From: a virus
Direction: 5' to 3' (one strand)
DNA: 25,716 nt
IMG/VR virus record: IMGVR_UViG_3300020410_000053
Location: 1-25,716 of that record
A program made the position numbers and the translations under genes. Positions 6,777 through 14,056 of this stretch are shown one piece after another. A model generated the notes under the pieces. The model searched no databases. It was given only the letters and a program-made list of their open reading frames with translations, and was not told the origin of the DNA. Position 1 is the first letter of the stretch. Every line of letters starts with the position of its first letter.

Positions 6777-7319
6777 ATGGATGAAGCCATCAATCAGGAT
6801 GTAAATACTGAAGCCACTAATGAGGAAAGTGTAAAAGATACCTCAGTTGATCAGAACAACTCAAAAAATGATAATGAAAGTTCAATCCCTTATGCAAGAT
6901 TCAAGGAGATTAATGATAAATTCAAAACAGCAACAGAAGAACTATCTAAAATAAAAAGTGCTAATGATAAAGCAAGGGAGCAAAAGCTCAAAGAAGATGG
7001 TAAACTGAAGGAATTGCTTGATGAAAAAGAATCATTGATTTCAGAGTTGCAAGGGAAAGCAGAATCATGGGATAAATATAAGGCTGATCGCAGAGATGTG
7101 TTATTATCTAAGTTGCCTGAATCTGATAGAGATGATTTTGCTGATTTAAATTTAAAACAATTAGAGAAAGTTGTAGATAAGTTATCTGCTAATACTCAAT
7201 CTGCTCCAGTTGCTAATACTCCAGCTAGTAGAGGTGGAGGTTTAGATGTCAATATGAAGGATATGGATAGGAATGAGCAGAGAGAAAAGTGGGCGGATAT
7301 ACTTGCTAAACATTCTTAA
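6777..7319 (+). CDS. Capsid scaffolding protein
   Basis: Scaffolding proteins guide prohead assembly and then leave or are cleaved. The 180-residue product is highly charged. It has an acidic, asparagine-rich N-terminus, a long coiled-coil stretch of about 45-100 (FKTATEELSKIKSANDKAREQ and onward), then a disordered linker (TPASRGGG) and a basic, glutamate-rich end (NEQREKWADILAKHS). Length, composition and position right before the major capsid gene fit a scaffold. The ATG at 6777 has the strong site AAGGAG. No protease motif is seen. Confidence 0.78.
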   Translation: MDEAINQDVNTEATNEESVKDTSVDQNNSKNDNESSIPYARFKEINDKFKTATEELSKIKSANDKAREQKLKEDGKLKELLDEKESLISELQGKAESWDKYKADRRDVLLSKLPESDRDDFADLNLKQLEKVVDKLSANTQSAPVANTPASRGGGLDVNMKDMDRNEQREKWADILAKHS

Positions 7320-7340
7320 ATGAAAAGGAAATAATTAAAG

Positions 7341-8216
7341 ATGGCTAATATTAATCCAACAACTTTAAATGCAGCAGCATCAGGGTTTTTACCAACTCTG
7401 TGGAGTGAGGCTGTATTAAAATATACTGAAAGAAATTTCAGATTAAGAGGACTTATTACTGATTTTAGTTCATTAGTAAGTGGCTCAGGAGCTAGTGTTA
7501 AAGTCCCGATGATCGGGGAAGAAACTGCCGCAGATGCTCCTACTAACTCATCTGCATTAACATTTGGATCTGGAACAGAATCTATAGCTACTATAGATTG
7601 CAACTTGCATCCTTATGAAGCTAAAAGAATTGAGGATATAGCATCTGTTCAAGCTAGTTCAGATCTATTTGATTCTTATGCATCTTCATTAGGTTATGCT
7701 ATTGCTAAAAAAGTTGATGCATCTATAGCAGCAGCTATGGTAGATGATACTAATGTATCTACTAATGATGTTACTTTAGCAGCTGATGCTACTATTACTG
7801 AAGCAGAGCTATTAACTGGAATGGCTAAATTATGGGCAAAAGGTATTGATCCAGCAGACGGGAATACTTTCATGTTCGTATCTCCTTTAGCATATAAATC
7901 TCTTATGGAGATTCCAGCTTTTGCTCATGCTACATTAAGAGGAGACAATGCTAATCCAGTTGCTACTGGAGCTTTAGGTCAGATCTATGGTGTTCCAGTT
8001 TATGTATCTCCTGACTGGGCAGATACTGGAGATGCTACTACTGAATGTGCTACTATCTTTACAAGATCTTCAATGGGTGTAGCTTTTTCAATAGAGCCTA
8101 GAGTTCAATCTCAATATAACTTAGAATATATAGCTAATGATGTTGTAGCTGATTGTGTATTCGGTGTAAGTGTATTAGATGAATCTCATATTGTTAATTT
8201 TAATAATAAAACTTAA
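7341..8216 (+). CDS. Major capsid protein (HK97-fold expected)
   Basis: At 291 residues, with hydrophobic alternating strands and many Ala/Thr/Ser, it directly follows the scaffold and precedes a strong terminator. The N-terminus MANINPTTLNAAASGFLPTL, the middle VPMIGEETAADAPTN and the late GQIYGVPVYVSPDWADTG and AFSIEPRVQSQ segments match the pattern of HK97-like coat proteins (P-domain GVPV strand followed by an A-domain). No cleaved delta domain is obvious, consistent with the separate scaffold. A clear AAGGAAA ribosome binding site precedes the ATG. Confidence 0.9.
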   Translation: MANINPTTLNAAASGFLPTLWSEAVLKYTERNFRLRGLITDFSSLVSGSGASVKVPMIGEETAADAPTNSSALTFGSGTESIATIDCNLHPYEAKRIEDIASVQASSDLFDSYASSLGYAIAKKVDASIAAAMVDDTNVSTNDVTLAADATITEAELLTGMAKLWAKGIDPADGNTFMFVSPLAYKSLMEIPAFAHATLRGDNANPVATGALGQIYGVPVYVSPDWADTGDATTECATIFTRSSMGVAFSIEPRVQSQYNLEYIANDVVADCVFGVSVLDESHIVNFNNKT

Positions 8217-8239
8217 TTAGATTTATTATTAAAGGTTAT

Positions 8240-8278
8240 GGTAATAGGAGCAGTTTATTCTGCTCCTTATTGCCTTTT
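8240..8278 (+). terminator. Intrinsic terminator after the capsid gene
   Basis: GGTAATAGGAGCAG (8240-8253) pairs with CTGCTCC-T-TATTGCC (8260-8274), with one bulged T and one G-U pair, around the loop TTTATT, followed by TTTT. It would limit read-through from the highly expressed capsid gene into the lysis block. The rest of the gap 8217-8309 shows only an AT-rich leader and the AAGGAAA site before the next gene. Confidence 0.8.
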
Positions 8279-8309
8279 ATAATTAAAATTCAAATTATTA
8301 AGGAAATCA

Positions 8310-8609
8310 ATGGCTAAATTAAAAAAAGTATCTCATAAAATTAAAATGATTGCTACTAAGCATACAAGTGCTACTCCTCATCCTAGATTAGCTAAACATA
8401 AAGAAAGCGGTAAGCCTTCAGCAGATCCTAGCGGAGTTGTAATGGATACTGGATCAGAGCAATATAATCAGCATGATCAAGGAGAAAGCAAAAGAAAACA
8501 GCATGATCATAAATCTGATATAGATAAAAAAGCTAAAGAAGCAGCAGCTAAAAAGAAAGAAGAAGCAGCTAAGAAAAAGCCTACACCTCCAGTTAAAAAG
8601 AAAGGCTAA
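8310..8609 (+). CDS. Highly basic low-complexity protein
   Basis: The 99-residue product is rich in Lys, His and Gln. It has a basic N-terminus (KLKKVSHKIKMIATKH), a histidine-bearing middle (HDQGESKRKQHDH) and a C-terminal run of Lys/Glu/Ala blocks (KEAAAKKKEEAAKKK) ending PPVKKKG. There is no recognisable fold and most of it is likely disordered or single helix. It could bind DNA or decorate the capsid; neither is shown. The ATG at 8310 follows AAGGAAA at a good distance. Confidence 0.6.
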   Translation: MAKLKKVSHKIKMIATKHTSATPHPRLAKHKESGKPSADPSGVVMDTGSEQYNQHDQGESKRKQHDHKSDIDKKAKEAAAKKKEEAAKKKPTPPVKKKG

Positions 8610-8613
8610 ATAA

Positions 8614-9033
8614 TTGGAATCTCTTTTAAAGAGTGTTAAGGCTAATGAAGGCTTTAGATCTAAGCCATATTTATGCTCTAATGATGTATTGACTATAGGC
8701 TATGGCTTTGCTGTTAAAGATTTAGAGTTAGATGAGGATATATGTGATATGATCCTAGAAAGAAAGCTTAGAAAGCTTATTAAAGATGTTAATAATAAGT
8801 GGAGCTGGGTTTCAGATCTGCCTGAAAAGGCACAGCATGTCCTCTATGAGATGGTATATCAGATGGGATTAAATGGTGTAAGTAAGTTCAGATTAACTCT
8901 AGGATTCTTAGCTAATCATGAGTTTAAATCTGCTAGTTTAGAGATGTTAAATTCAAAATGGGCAAGGTTAGATAGTCCTCAGAGAGCTTTAAGAATGAGT
9001 AAGATAATTAAGAGCCTCCATGAAGCTAGATGA
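8614..9033 (+). CDS. GH24 lysozyme endolysin (T4/P22-type)
   Basis: It cleaves the peptidoglycan MurNAc-GlcNAc bond to free progeny. The catalytic pattern E-8-(D/C)-5-T is exact: Glu12, Cys21 and Thr27 in the stretch NEGFRSKPYLCSNDVLTIGYG. The cysteine variant is known among lambdoid endolysins. Later segments (LYEMVYQMGLNGVSKF, LNSKWARLDSPQRALRMSKII) follow the family. There is no signal peptide, so release should depend on a holin. The start is TTG at 8614 with AAAGG at 8601-8605 and no good ATG near. Length (139) is slightly short but complete. Confidence 0.92.
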   Translation: MESLLKSVKANEGFRSKPYLCSNDVLTIGYGFAVKDLELDEDICDMILERKLRKLIKDVNNKWSWVSDLPEKAQHVLYEMVYQMGLNGVSKFRLTLGFLANHEFKSASLEMLNSKWARLDSPQRALRMSKIIKSLHEAR

Positions 9034-9241
9034 ATATAGAAATAATATAACATTACATCTAACTACGATCAGTTCAGATGTTGAGCATATAAAAGAGGCT
9101 ACATCTAAGATGGAGAAACATCTTGAAAGGTTAAATGGTAGAGTAAGAGCTAATGAAAGTAAGATTGCGATGATATTTGGAGTAGGTATAGTGTCAGGAG
9201 TGATCTTTAGTGGATTTATAACATTCTTACTGGTATCATAG
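9020..9241 (+). CDS. XhlA-like holin candidate
   Basis: The 73-residue protein has a charged, coiled-coil-like N-terminal half (IKEATSKMEKHLERLNGRVRANESK) and a single hydrophobic C-terminal segment, about residues 49-72 (IAMIFGVGIVSGVIFSGFITFLL). This is the layout of XhlA/hemolysin-type proteins found beside endolysins, which act with or as holins. It overlaps the lysozyme gene by 14 bases, so the two are made together. Function is inferred from topology and neighbours. Confidence 0.65.
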   Translation: MKLDEYRNNITLHLTTISSDVEHIKEATSKMEKHLERLNGRVRANESKIAMIFGVGIVSGVIFSGFITFLLVS

Positions 9242-9245
9242 TTTT

Positions 9246-10007
9246 TTGAAAAGAGCAATAGTAACTCCTGATAAACACTTTCCTCTAGCTGATATGGCTG
9301 CAATCAAGGTAGTGTGTGAGGCAATCAAGCTAGTAAAGCCTGATATATATATTGATTTAGGAGATACTGGAGAATGGGAATCCTTTAGCCATTGGAAATG
9401 GAAGAAGAAGAAAAAGCCGCCTTTAGAGTATATTCAGCCTGATATGGATAAAGAGGTTGATGAGGTTAATAAAGGCATGGATATAATAGATTCTGCTTTA
9501 GATAAGGCTAATTGTAAGGATAGATACTTTGTTCAAGGTAACCATGAGTTATGGCTAGATCAGTTTGTTGATGAACATCCTTATCTACCTCAATATAAAA
9601 CTCAACATGCCTTAAAGCTAAAAGAAAGAGGATATAAGTTCTATCATAATAGCAAGTTCTTAAAGATAGGTAAGCTTTACTTTCATCATGGGAACTTTTA
9701 TGGAGGGCAGTATCATGCAGCTAATCACATTAGAAAGCTAGGATGTAATATAATGTATGGGCATACTCATGATGTTCAGCAACATTCAGCAACTATGTTA
9801 GGTGGGCAAGTATCAGCAATAAGCTTAGGATGCCTTAAAGATATGAGCAAGGAATCTAATGCATGGCTAGGAGGTAGAGAGCATAATTGGTCACATGCTT
9901 TTGCTATAGTTGATTTCTTTGATGCTGGATATTTTACTACAGATGTAGTCCAGATCATAAAAGGTAAGGCAGTAGTGTGGGGAAATTTAATAGATGGAAA
10001 TAAATAG
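9246..10007 (+). CDS. Calcineurin-like metallophosphoesterase
   Basis: The five metal-binding motifs are all present in order: PDKH (D9, H11), DLGD (37-40), GNHE (98-101), FHHG (146-149) and YGHTHD (171-176). Such enzymes hydrolyse phosphomono- or diesters; the substrate of this one is unknown. Phage relatives range from lambda protein phosphatase to nucleases of the Mre11/SbcD type. It starts on TTG at 9246 with poor ribosome binding, so expression may depend on the gene before it. Length is 253 residues. Position between the holin candidate and an MscS-like protein is unusual. Confidence 0.88.
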   Translation: MKRAIVTPDKHFPLADMAAIKVVCEAIKLVKPDIYIDLGDTGEWESFSHWKWKKKKKPPLEYIQPDMDKEVDEVNKGMDIIDSALDKANCKDRYFVQGNHELWLDQFVDEHPYLPQYKTQHALKLKERGYKFYHNSKFLKIGKLYFHHGNFYGGQYHAANHIRKLGCNIMYGHTHDVQQHSATMLGGQVSAISLGCLKDMSKESNAWLGGREHNWSHAFAIVDFFDAGYFTTDVVQIIKGKAVVWGNLIDGNK

Positions 10008-10023
10008 AAATTAATGGAATCTC

Positions 10024-10383
10024 ATGGACAAAGAACAATTAGAAGCTCTGATAGGAGAATATGGATGGATGGCTGTATTAGCTTTCTTTTTTCTAATTGG
10101 AAGAAACACTATAGAAACAGCCATAGAGGCTATTAAAGTTTTTGCTGGTGGAGATTTAAATACAGATGATGTAATTATATTTGATGATAGACCAGCTAGA
10201 GTAGTTAGAGTAGGATTATGGAAAACTATTTTATTTGTTTATGAGGTAGGATCAATAGATGGAAAGCCTTTTGTAAAAGGTGGAAATAAAGTTGCTATTC
10301 AGAATGATAAGCTTAAAGATCACATGATAGAAAAGCCTCTACCAATGTTAGATCTGAAAAAGTGGGAGAATGTAGATAAATGA
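10024..10383 (+). CDS. Small membrane protein with MscS-like beta domain
   Basis: The N-terminus carries one hydrophobic helix (about 13-27, GWMAVLAFFFLIG) followed by an amphipathic helix (28-42). A beta-rich part then reads LNTDDVIIFDDRPARVVRVGLWKT, with a later VAIQNDKL. This order (pore-lining helix, then a small Sm-like beta barrel with an Asn after the last strand) resembles the core of the small mechanosensitive channel MscS, without its first two transmembrane helices. The 119-residue protein starts at ATG 10024. Resemblance was judged by eye and needs a profile search. It sits beside lysis genes, and its stop overlaps the next ATG. Confidence 0.5.
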   Translation: MDKEQLEALIGEYGWMAVLAFFFLIGRNTIETAIEAIKVFAGGDLNTDDVIIFDDRPARVVRVGLWKTILFVYEVGSIDGKPFVKGGNKVAIQNDKLKDHMIEKPLPMLDLKKWENVDK

Positions 10384-10646
10384 TTATACAAAAGATGATA
10401 ATAGGCAAGGTTTTAGAACTTGCTACTAAGCAACTTACTAAAAAGTTTAAGATGAAGAAGGTATTGGATTATGTTGAAAAGCCTAATGATGCAGATGAAA
10501 GAATTGATAAAATAGAGATAGATGTATTTCATCATCATAAAAGGTTAGATAAGCTAGAAACAGAAAGCCATGAGCCTATCTTTACTAAAAAGCAGTATCA
10601 AGATATAATTAAAAGATTAAAGAATTTAGAGAAAAGGAGCAAGTAA
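10380..10646 (+). CDS. Coiled-coil hypothetical protein
   Basis: The 88-residue product is lysine-rich and helical. It has a mildly hydrophobic N-terminus (IIQKMIIGKVLELATKQL) and heptad-like repeats at 42-58 (IDKIEIDVFHHHKRLDKLE) and at the end (YQDIIKRLKNLEKR). It overlaps the MscS-like gene as ATGA. It could be an amphipathic membrane-associated or scaffold-like partner of its neighbours. No family is recognised. Confidence 0.55.
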   Translation: MIIQKMIIGKVLELATKQLTKKFKMKKVLDYVEKPNDADERIDKIEIDVFHHHKRLDKLETESHEPIFTKKQYQDIIKRLKNLEKRSK

Positions 10647-10799
10647 ATGTTAGAATTATTCACAAGTAACTGGGAATGGGTTTTATTAGGTTTATATGTG
10701 CTAGAGAAAGCTATAAAGCTATCTCCATCTAAAAAGGATGATCTAGTGTGGGATATGGTTTTAAAGCCTATAGTAGATAGAATTAAAGGAAATAAGTAG
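10647..10799 (+). CDS. Small hydrophobic-start protein, 50 residues
   Basis: The ATG at 10647 comes immediately after the previous stop behind AAAAGGAG (10632-10639), and the TAG at 10797-10799 overlaps the GTG of the next gene. The N-terminal part (WEWVLLGLYVLEKAI) is hydrophobic and the rest is basic (LSPSKKDDL, RIKGNK). Neat junctions on both sides support translation. The layout fits a short membrane-attached protein of the lysis block, but the function is unknown. Confidence 0.55.
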   Translation: MLELFTSNWEWVLLGLYVLEKAIKLSPSKKDDLVWDMVLKPIVDRIKGNK

Positions 10800-11791
10800 T
10801 GGCTAATAATTCATTAAAATATGCTACTCAACAAGATCTGCAAGATGTGTTCTCTGATTGTTATAAGTATGCATCCTTAGTTCAATTAACTGGAGATTTT
10901 GTAGCTGGAGTTTCTAATGCTGGTTTAGGCTTTACAACATGGTTTTATTATGGAATTGCAGAGCCTTCTAAGATATTCTCCAATAGCATAGCATTAGCTA
11001 AAACAGATCCTTTTACTGCTCAGAATCAATATCAGTATGATGATACTACTGATAAGCTGACACTAGCTCTACCTATAGGAGATTCTCCTAAAGAAGAATG
11101 TATTATTGAGGTAGGAAAGGATTCATCTACTATGATTAGTGATGCTCTTGTTTTAGCTAGTGAAGAATTAAATGCTAAGATAGATAATAGGTATCCTAGA
11201 CCTTTACCAATGACTAGAGTAACTCATTCAACTGATCTAGAATATGAATCTATAGTTAAAAGAGTTACATGCTTAATAGCTGCTAAAAATATGATTAGAG
11301 CTAAAGATCCATCTAATCAGGATGCTCTTATATATGAACAAGAGGCTAATGAAATCATAGAAGGATTAAATAATGGATCTATCAAGTTAGTATGGGAGAA
11401 TGATGCTACAGAAATAGGTTATTTTGAGGCTAATTCAGGTAATACTGGAACTATTACACTAGATTCAGTTATGGGTAGCTGGGTAGGAAGAACTTATGAT
11501 ATTATAGAGATTGAAGCATTAGGAGCTGGAGGTTTAGGAGCAGTTGAGGTTTCTGTTAAATTTGGTAATTCAGATGCTATAGGTAATGATGGAGGAACTA
11601 CTTACACTTATAAGCCTAGCGGATCTTATGATCATATAGGCTCAGGATTGATGATTAGATTTTCTCAAGTAGATGCTACTGGAGCTTTTGTATCGGGAGA
11701 TAAATGGTTAATTCCAGTTAAAAATACTGAAACATCAGGAGGAATTACTAGCTCTAATGTTAGATCTGTTAAGGCTGTAAGGAATAGATAA
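10799..11791 (+). CDS. Head-tail connector, Mu gp36/DUF1320-like, with C-terminal extension
   Basis: Residues about 1-200 have the DUF1320-type pattern: YATQQDLQDVF at the start, then SEELNAKIDNRYPRPLP, then a helical part with IVKRVTCLIAAKNMIRAK. This family forms the ring between portal and tail. Residues 200-330 are a glycine- and threonine-rich beta extension not present in the short family members (usual length near 140). The start is GTG at 10799, overlapping the previous stop. The extension could be a decoration domain of the neck. Confidence 0.65.
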   Translation: MANNSLKYATQQDLQDVFSDCYKYASLVQLTGDFVAGVSNAGLGFTTWFYYGIAEPSKIFSNSIALAKTDPFTAQNQYQYDDTTDKLTLALPIGDSPKEECIIEVGKDSSTMISDALVLASEELNAKIDNRYPRPLPMTRVTHSTDLEYESIVKRVTCLIAAKNMIRAKDPSNQDALIYEQEANEIIEGLNNGSIKLVWENDATEIGYFEANSGNTGTITLDSVMGSWVGRTYDIIEIEALGAGGLGAVEVSVKFGNSDAIGNDGGTTYTYKPSGSYDHIGSGLMIRFSQVDATGAFVSGDKWLIPVKNTETSGGITSSNVRSVKAVRNR

Positions 11792-12219
11792 TGCCTTTAG
11801 GATATTTAAAGCCTACAGAGAAAATAGGACAGAAGCTGAGAACTATTATAGAGGCTGAGTTTAATAATGTTTATCTATCTAGTAATTATCAAGAGTTAGG
11901 GAATGAAAGTATTAGAATTGATGTATTATCATCTGATTTAAAAGAGCAGATCTCAGCTACTATGGAGATTAGAGATTATGAATTTCAGATAACTATTTAT
12001 AGTAGAGATAATTCTAAAGATCATGATTTACATTTAAATAATAGGATAGATAGATTGGTATTTTGGTTAATGAAGCATAGAACTCTATCTTTCAATAACT
12101 TAGATCCTATAGCAGTAGATCTAGTAGTAGATTCAGTTAATTACAAAGAAGAAACTGGAGATGATGATATACTTGCTGGATCTTTATCAGTAACAATTAC
12201 TAAAGAGAATATATTCTAG
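11791..12219 (+). CDS. Tail completion / neck protein
   Basis: This 142-residue protein sits between the connector and the tail tube, the usual place of a tail terminator. It has a helical start (KIGQKLRTIIEAEF), beta strands (MEIRDYEFQITIYSRD), a helix (LNNRIDRLVFWLMKH) and a final strand pair (GSLSVTITKENIF), which is the alpha/beta layout of tail-terminator proteins such as lambda gpU. Assignment rests on layout and position. Its start overlaps the connector stop. Confidence 0.6.
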   Translation: MPLGYLKPTEKIGQKLRTIIEAEFNNVYLSSNYQELGNESIRIDVLSSDLKEQISATMEIRDYEFQITIYSRDNSKDHDLHLNNRIDRLVFWLMKHRTLSFNNLDPIAVDLVVDSVNYKEETGDDDILAGSLSVTITKENIF

Positions 12220-12227
12220 GAGAATAC

Positions 12228-12410
12228 ATGAAATATAAAGCTAAAAAAGGAATCTCTGATGATGGTAAGGCTTTATCCTTACTAGGAAATTATCATTATC
12301 AAAAATTAATTAATAATAAACCAGTTGAGATTGATTCACTACCTAAAGGATGGGATAAGTATGTTGAGCCAGTTTCAAATAAACCTAAAAAGAAGGAGGA
12401 TAAAGAGTAA
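12228..12410 (+). CDS. Hypothetical protein, 60 residues
   Basis: A clear AGGAG site precedes the ATG at 12228, and the stop overlaps the tail tube start (TAATG). The product is lysine-rich with a proline and lysine tail (NKPKKKEDKE) and a short central part (GNYHYQKLINNKPVEIDSLPKGW). Small proteins at this spot are common in siphophage tail modules, but this one cannot be assigned. Confidence 0.6.
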   Translation: MKYKAKKGISDDGKALSLLGNYHYQKLINNKPVEIDSLPKGWDKYVEPVSNKPKKKEDKE

Positions 12411-13408
12411 TGCCTGAATCTAATTTTTTTAAAACTAGTGATATTAAGGTTTATGTAGCTGATGAGGCAGCTTTTGGAACTCCAATTACTGCAACTAGTG
12501 GCTGGAATGAATTGCCTACTACATCTTTTACATTACCTGAATTATCAGCTCCAGTTGAAATATCAGCTGCTAGATCAGGAGCATTAACTACAGAGCTATC
12601 TCAAGCAGAGCATGTATTACATAATAAAGTTTATACTTTTGATGTAACTATGAAAGGATCAGCTAATGCTATAGATAAAGCTATGGAGTTATTATGTGAA
12701 TCAGCATCATCTCCATATAAGTTAGATGGAGATTATACATTTCCTGATGCATATAAAGATGGAGAATCTGTTACTACACAGAAAACATTTTTATTTACTG
12801 GAGTGGGAGCTGGAACAACTAATAATGATCTCCAATTAACATCAGTAGTAGCTACAGGAGTAACATTATCAGAATCTTTAGATAGTGAGAATGGGCAGCT
12901 AACTTGTGTTGTAAATTGCATGACAGCTTATAAACCAGCTTATGTAAATCAAGGATTAGGAACTCCTACTAAATTATCAGGAGTAGCTAAAAACATTAAA
13001 GATCTATCTGTTTATAATATGAATAATGGATCTGCTAGAGATTTACATATCATGAGCTGGGAATTATCTTTAAGTAGGAGTGTAGAAAGAGTAGCATCTA
13101 AAGATTACACTAATTATAAGCCTTATGGCTATGCTATGGTTGGTCAATGGGAGGTTACTGGATCTGTAACTTGCAAAAGAGATACAAGTATTGAGAATCT
13201 TTTAGCAACTTTATCATCAGGAACTTTTGCTCTTAACTTAGCAGAGGCATCTAATTTTACTTTATCTGTTCCTAAGTGTAAAGTAAATGAGGCTACTATG
13301 GATAATGGAGGATCAGTAATGATGCAAACTATCCCTTTTACTGCATATTGTGAGAATCCTGATGCAAGTGATGGAACAGAGAATATAGTTAGCCTAACAA
13401 TAGCATAA
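12410..13408 (+). CDS. Major tail tube protein
   Basis: The 332-residue beta-rich protein lies before the frameshifted chaperones and tape measure, the conserved place for the tail tube. Its pattern of alternating strands with many Thr/Ser/Gly (VEISAARSGALTTELSQAEH, WELSLSRSVERVASKDY, TGSVTCKRDTSIENLLATL) fits the tube fold. No tail sheath gene is nearby, so the tail should be non-contractile. The extra length compared with the simplest tubes (about 170-250) may mean an added surface domain. Confidence 0.82.
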   Translation: MPESNFFKTSDIKVYVADEAAFGTPITATSGWNELPTTSFTLPELSAPVEISAARSGALTTELSQAEHVLHNKVYTFDVTMKGSANAIDKAMELLCESASSPYKLDGDYTFPDAYKDGESVTTQKTFLFTGVGAGTTNNDLQLTSVVATGVTLSESLDSENGQLTCVVNCMTAYKPAYVNQGLGTPTKLSGVAKNIKDLSVYNMNNGSARDLHIMSWELSLSRSVERVASKDYTNYKPYGYAMVGQWEVTGSVTCKRDTSIENLLATLSSGTFALNLAEASNFTLSVPKCKVNEATMDNGGSVMMQTIPFTAYCENPDASDGTENIVSLTIA

Positions 13409-13415
13409 GGAGCTT

Positions 13416-13658
13416 ATGAAGGTTAAAGTAGATAAGGTAGAGTATGAGATTAAAGAGGTAACTCTTTCAGAAAGATGTGAGATTAATGATTTATTATTAG
13501 AAAAAGCAGATTCTCCTTCATTCAGTTTATGGGTTAAAGTGCTACAAGTATGCACAGAGCTATCTGATGAAGAAATCAATGCTATGGAATCATCTCATAT
13601 CATACAATTAGGCTCTAAATGTGTTGATTTAGTTAATAAAAAAAAAGAGATGAAATAA
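13416..13658 (+). CDS. Tail assembly chaperone, short (gpG-like) form
   Basis: In siphophages two overlapping chaperone products, G and GT, coat the tape measure during tail assembly. This 80-residue protein lies exactly between tube and tape measure. It ends NKKKEMK at a TAA just after a run of nine A (13638-13646), where a -1 slip opens the following frame. It begins MKVKVDKVEYEIKEVTLSER, a small beta start followed by helix, as in tail chaperones. The AAGGAG site is close to the ATG. Confidence 0.8.
   Translation: MKVKVDKVEYEIKEVTLSERCEINDLLLEKADSPSFSLWVKVLQVCTELSDEEINAMESSHIIQLGSKCVDLVNKKKEMK
13638..13647 (+). promoter_or_regulatory. Slippery site for programmed -1 frameshift
   Basis: Nine A (13638-13646) read as AAA AAA AAA in the zero frame, then GAG. 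Two tRNA-Lys can re-pair on A AAA AAA after a one-base backward slip. The zero-frame stop comes ten bases after the run, at 13656-13658, and the -1 frame continues for 136 codons. Confidence 0.78.
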
Positions 13659-14056
13659 CACTTAGGCTTAATGTTTTATACTCTCTAAATGGTTGTAATA
13701 ATGGAGAGTTTGAGTTCCCTTATAATGCTAAAAGCTTAACTTTAAATAAAGTTATATCTTTTAATAGCATAGATGATGTGTATGAGGAGTTGGAAAGGTG
13801 TTATGATGAAGCAGTTGCAGAAGGCTATCCTATTGGAACTGCTTTATACTATCAGCATTTTTACTTTGCAAACTCACAAGATTTATTAAGTAGTAAATAT
13901 CAAAGAATTATTAAGGAGTATTCCTATTGCAAAGATACAAACACACCGCCTTATCCATCTATTCAACATACACCAGCAAGTTATATTGATAATTTTATGA
14001 TTATAAAAGAGGAAATTAATGAATTTTATAAGCAGCAGAAGGAGGATAAGAAATAA
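13646..14056 (+). CDS. Tail assembly chaperone, frameshift extension (T-like part)
   Basis: The -1 frame is open without a stop from the nine-A run to TAA at 14054-14056, adding 136 residues to the first 77 of the short form, for a fused product of about 213 residues. The frame's own start candidates (GTG 13778) have no ribosome binding site, so it should be made only by frameshift from 13416. The extension has hydrophobic and acidic helices (SIDDVYEELERCYDEA) and ends KQQKEDKK. Its stop overlaps the tape measure ATG. Confidence 0.8.
   Translation, partial: RDEITLRLNVLYSLNGCNNGEFEFPYNAKSLTLNKVISFNSIDDVYEELERCYDEAVAEGYPIGTALYYQHFYFANSQDLLSSKYQRIIKEYSYCKDTNTPPYPSIQHTPASYIDNFMIIKEEINEFYKQQKEDKK

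Noticed and set aside
8240-8278. A small RNA gene after the capsid gene
   Set aside because: The hairpin plus T-run is fully explained as an intrinsic terminator, and no promoter is visible before it.
13778-14056. An independent gene starting at GTG 13778
   Set aside because: It has no ribosome binding site, and its frame stays open back to the A9 slip site of the upstream gene. Frameshift expression is the better model.
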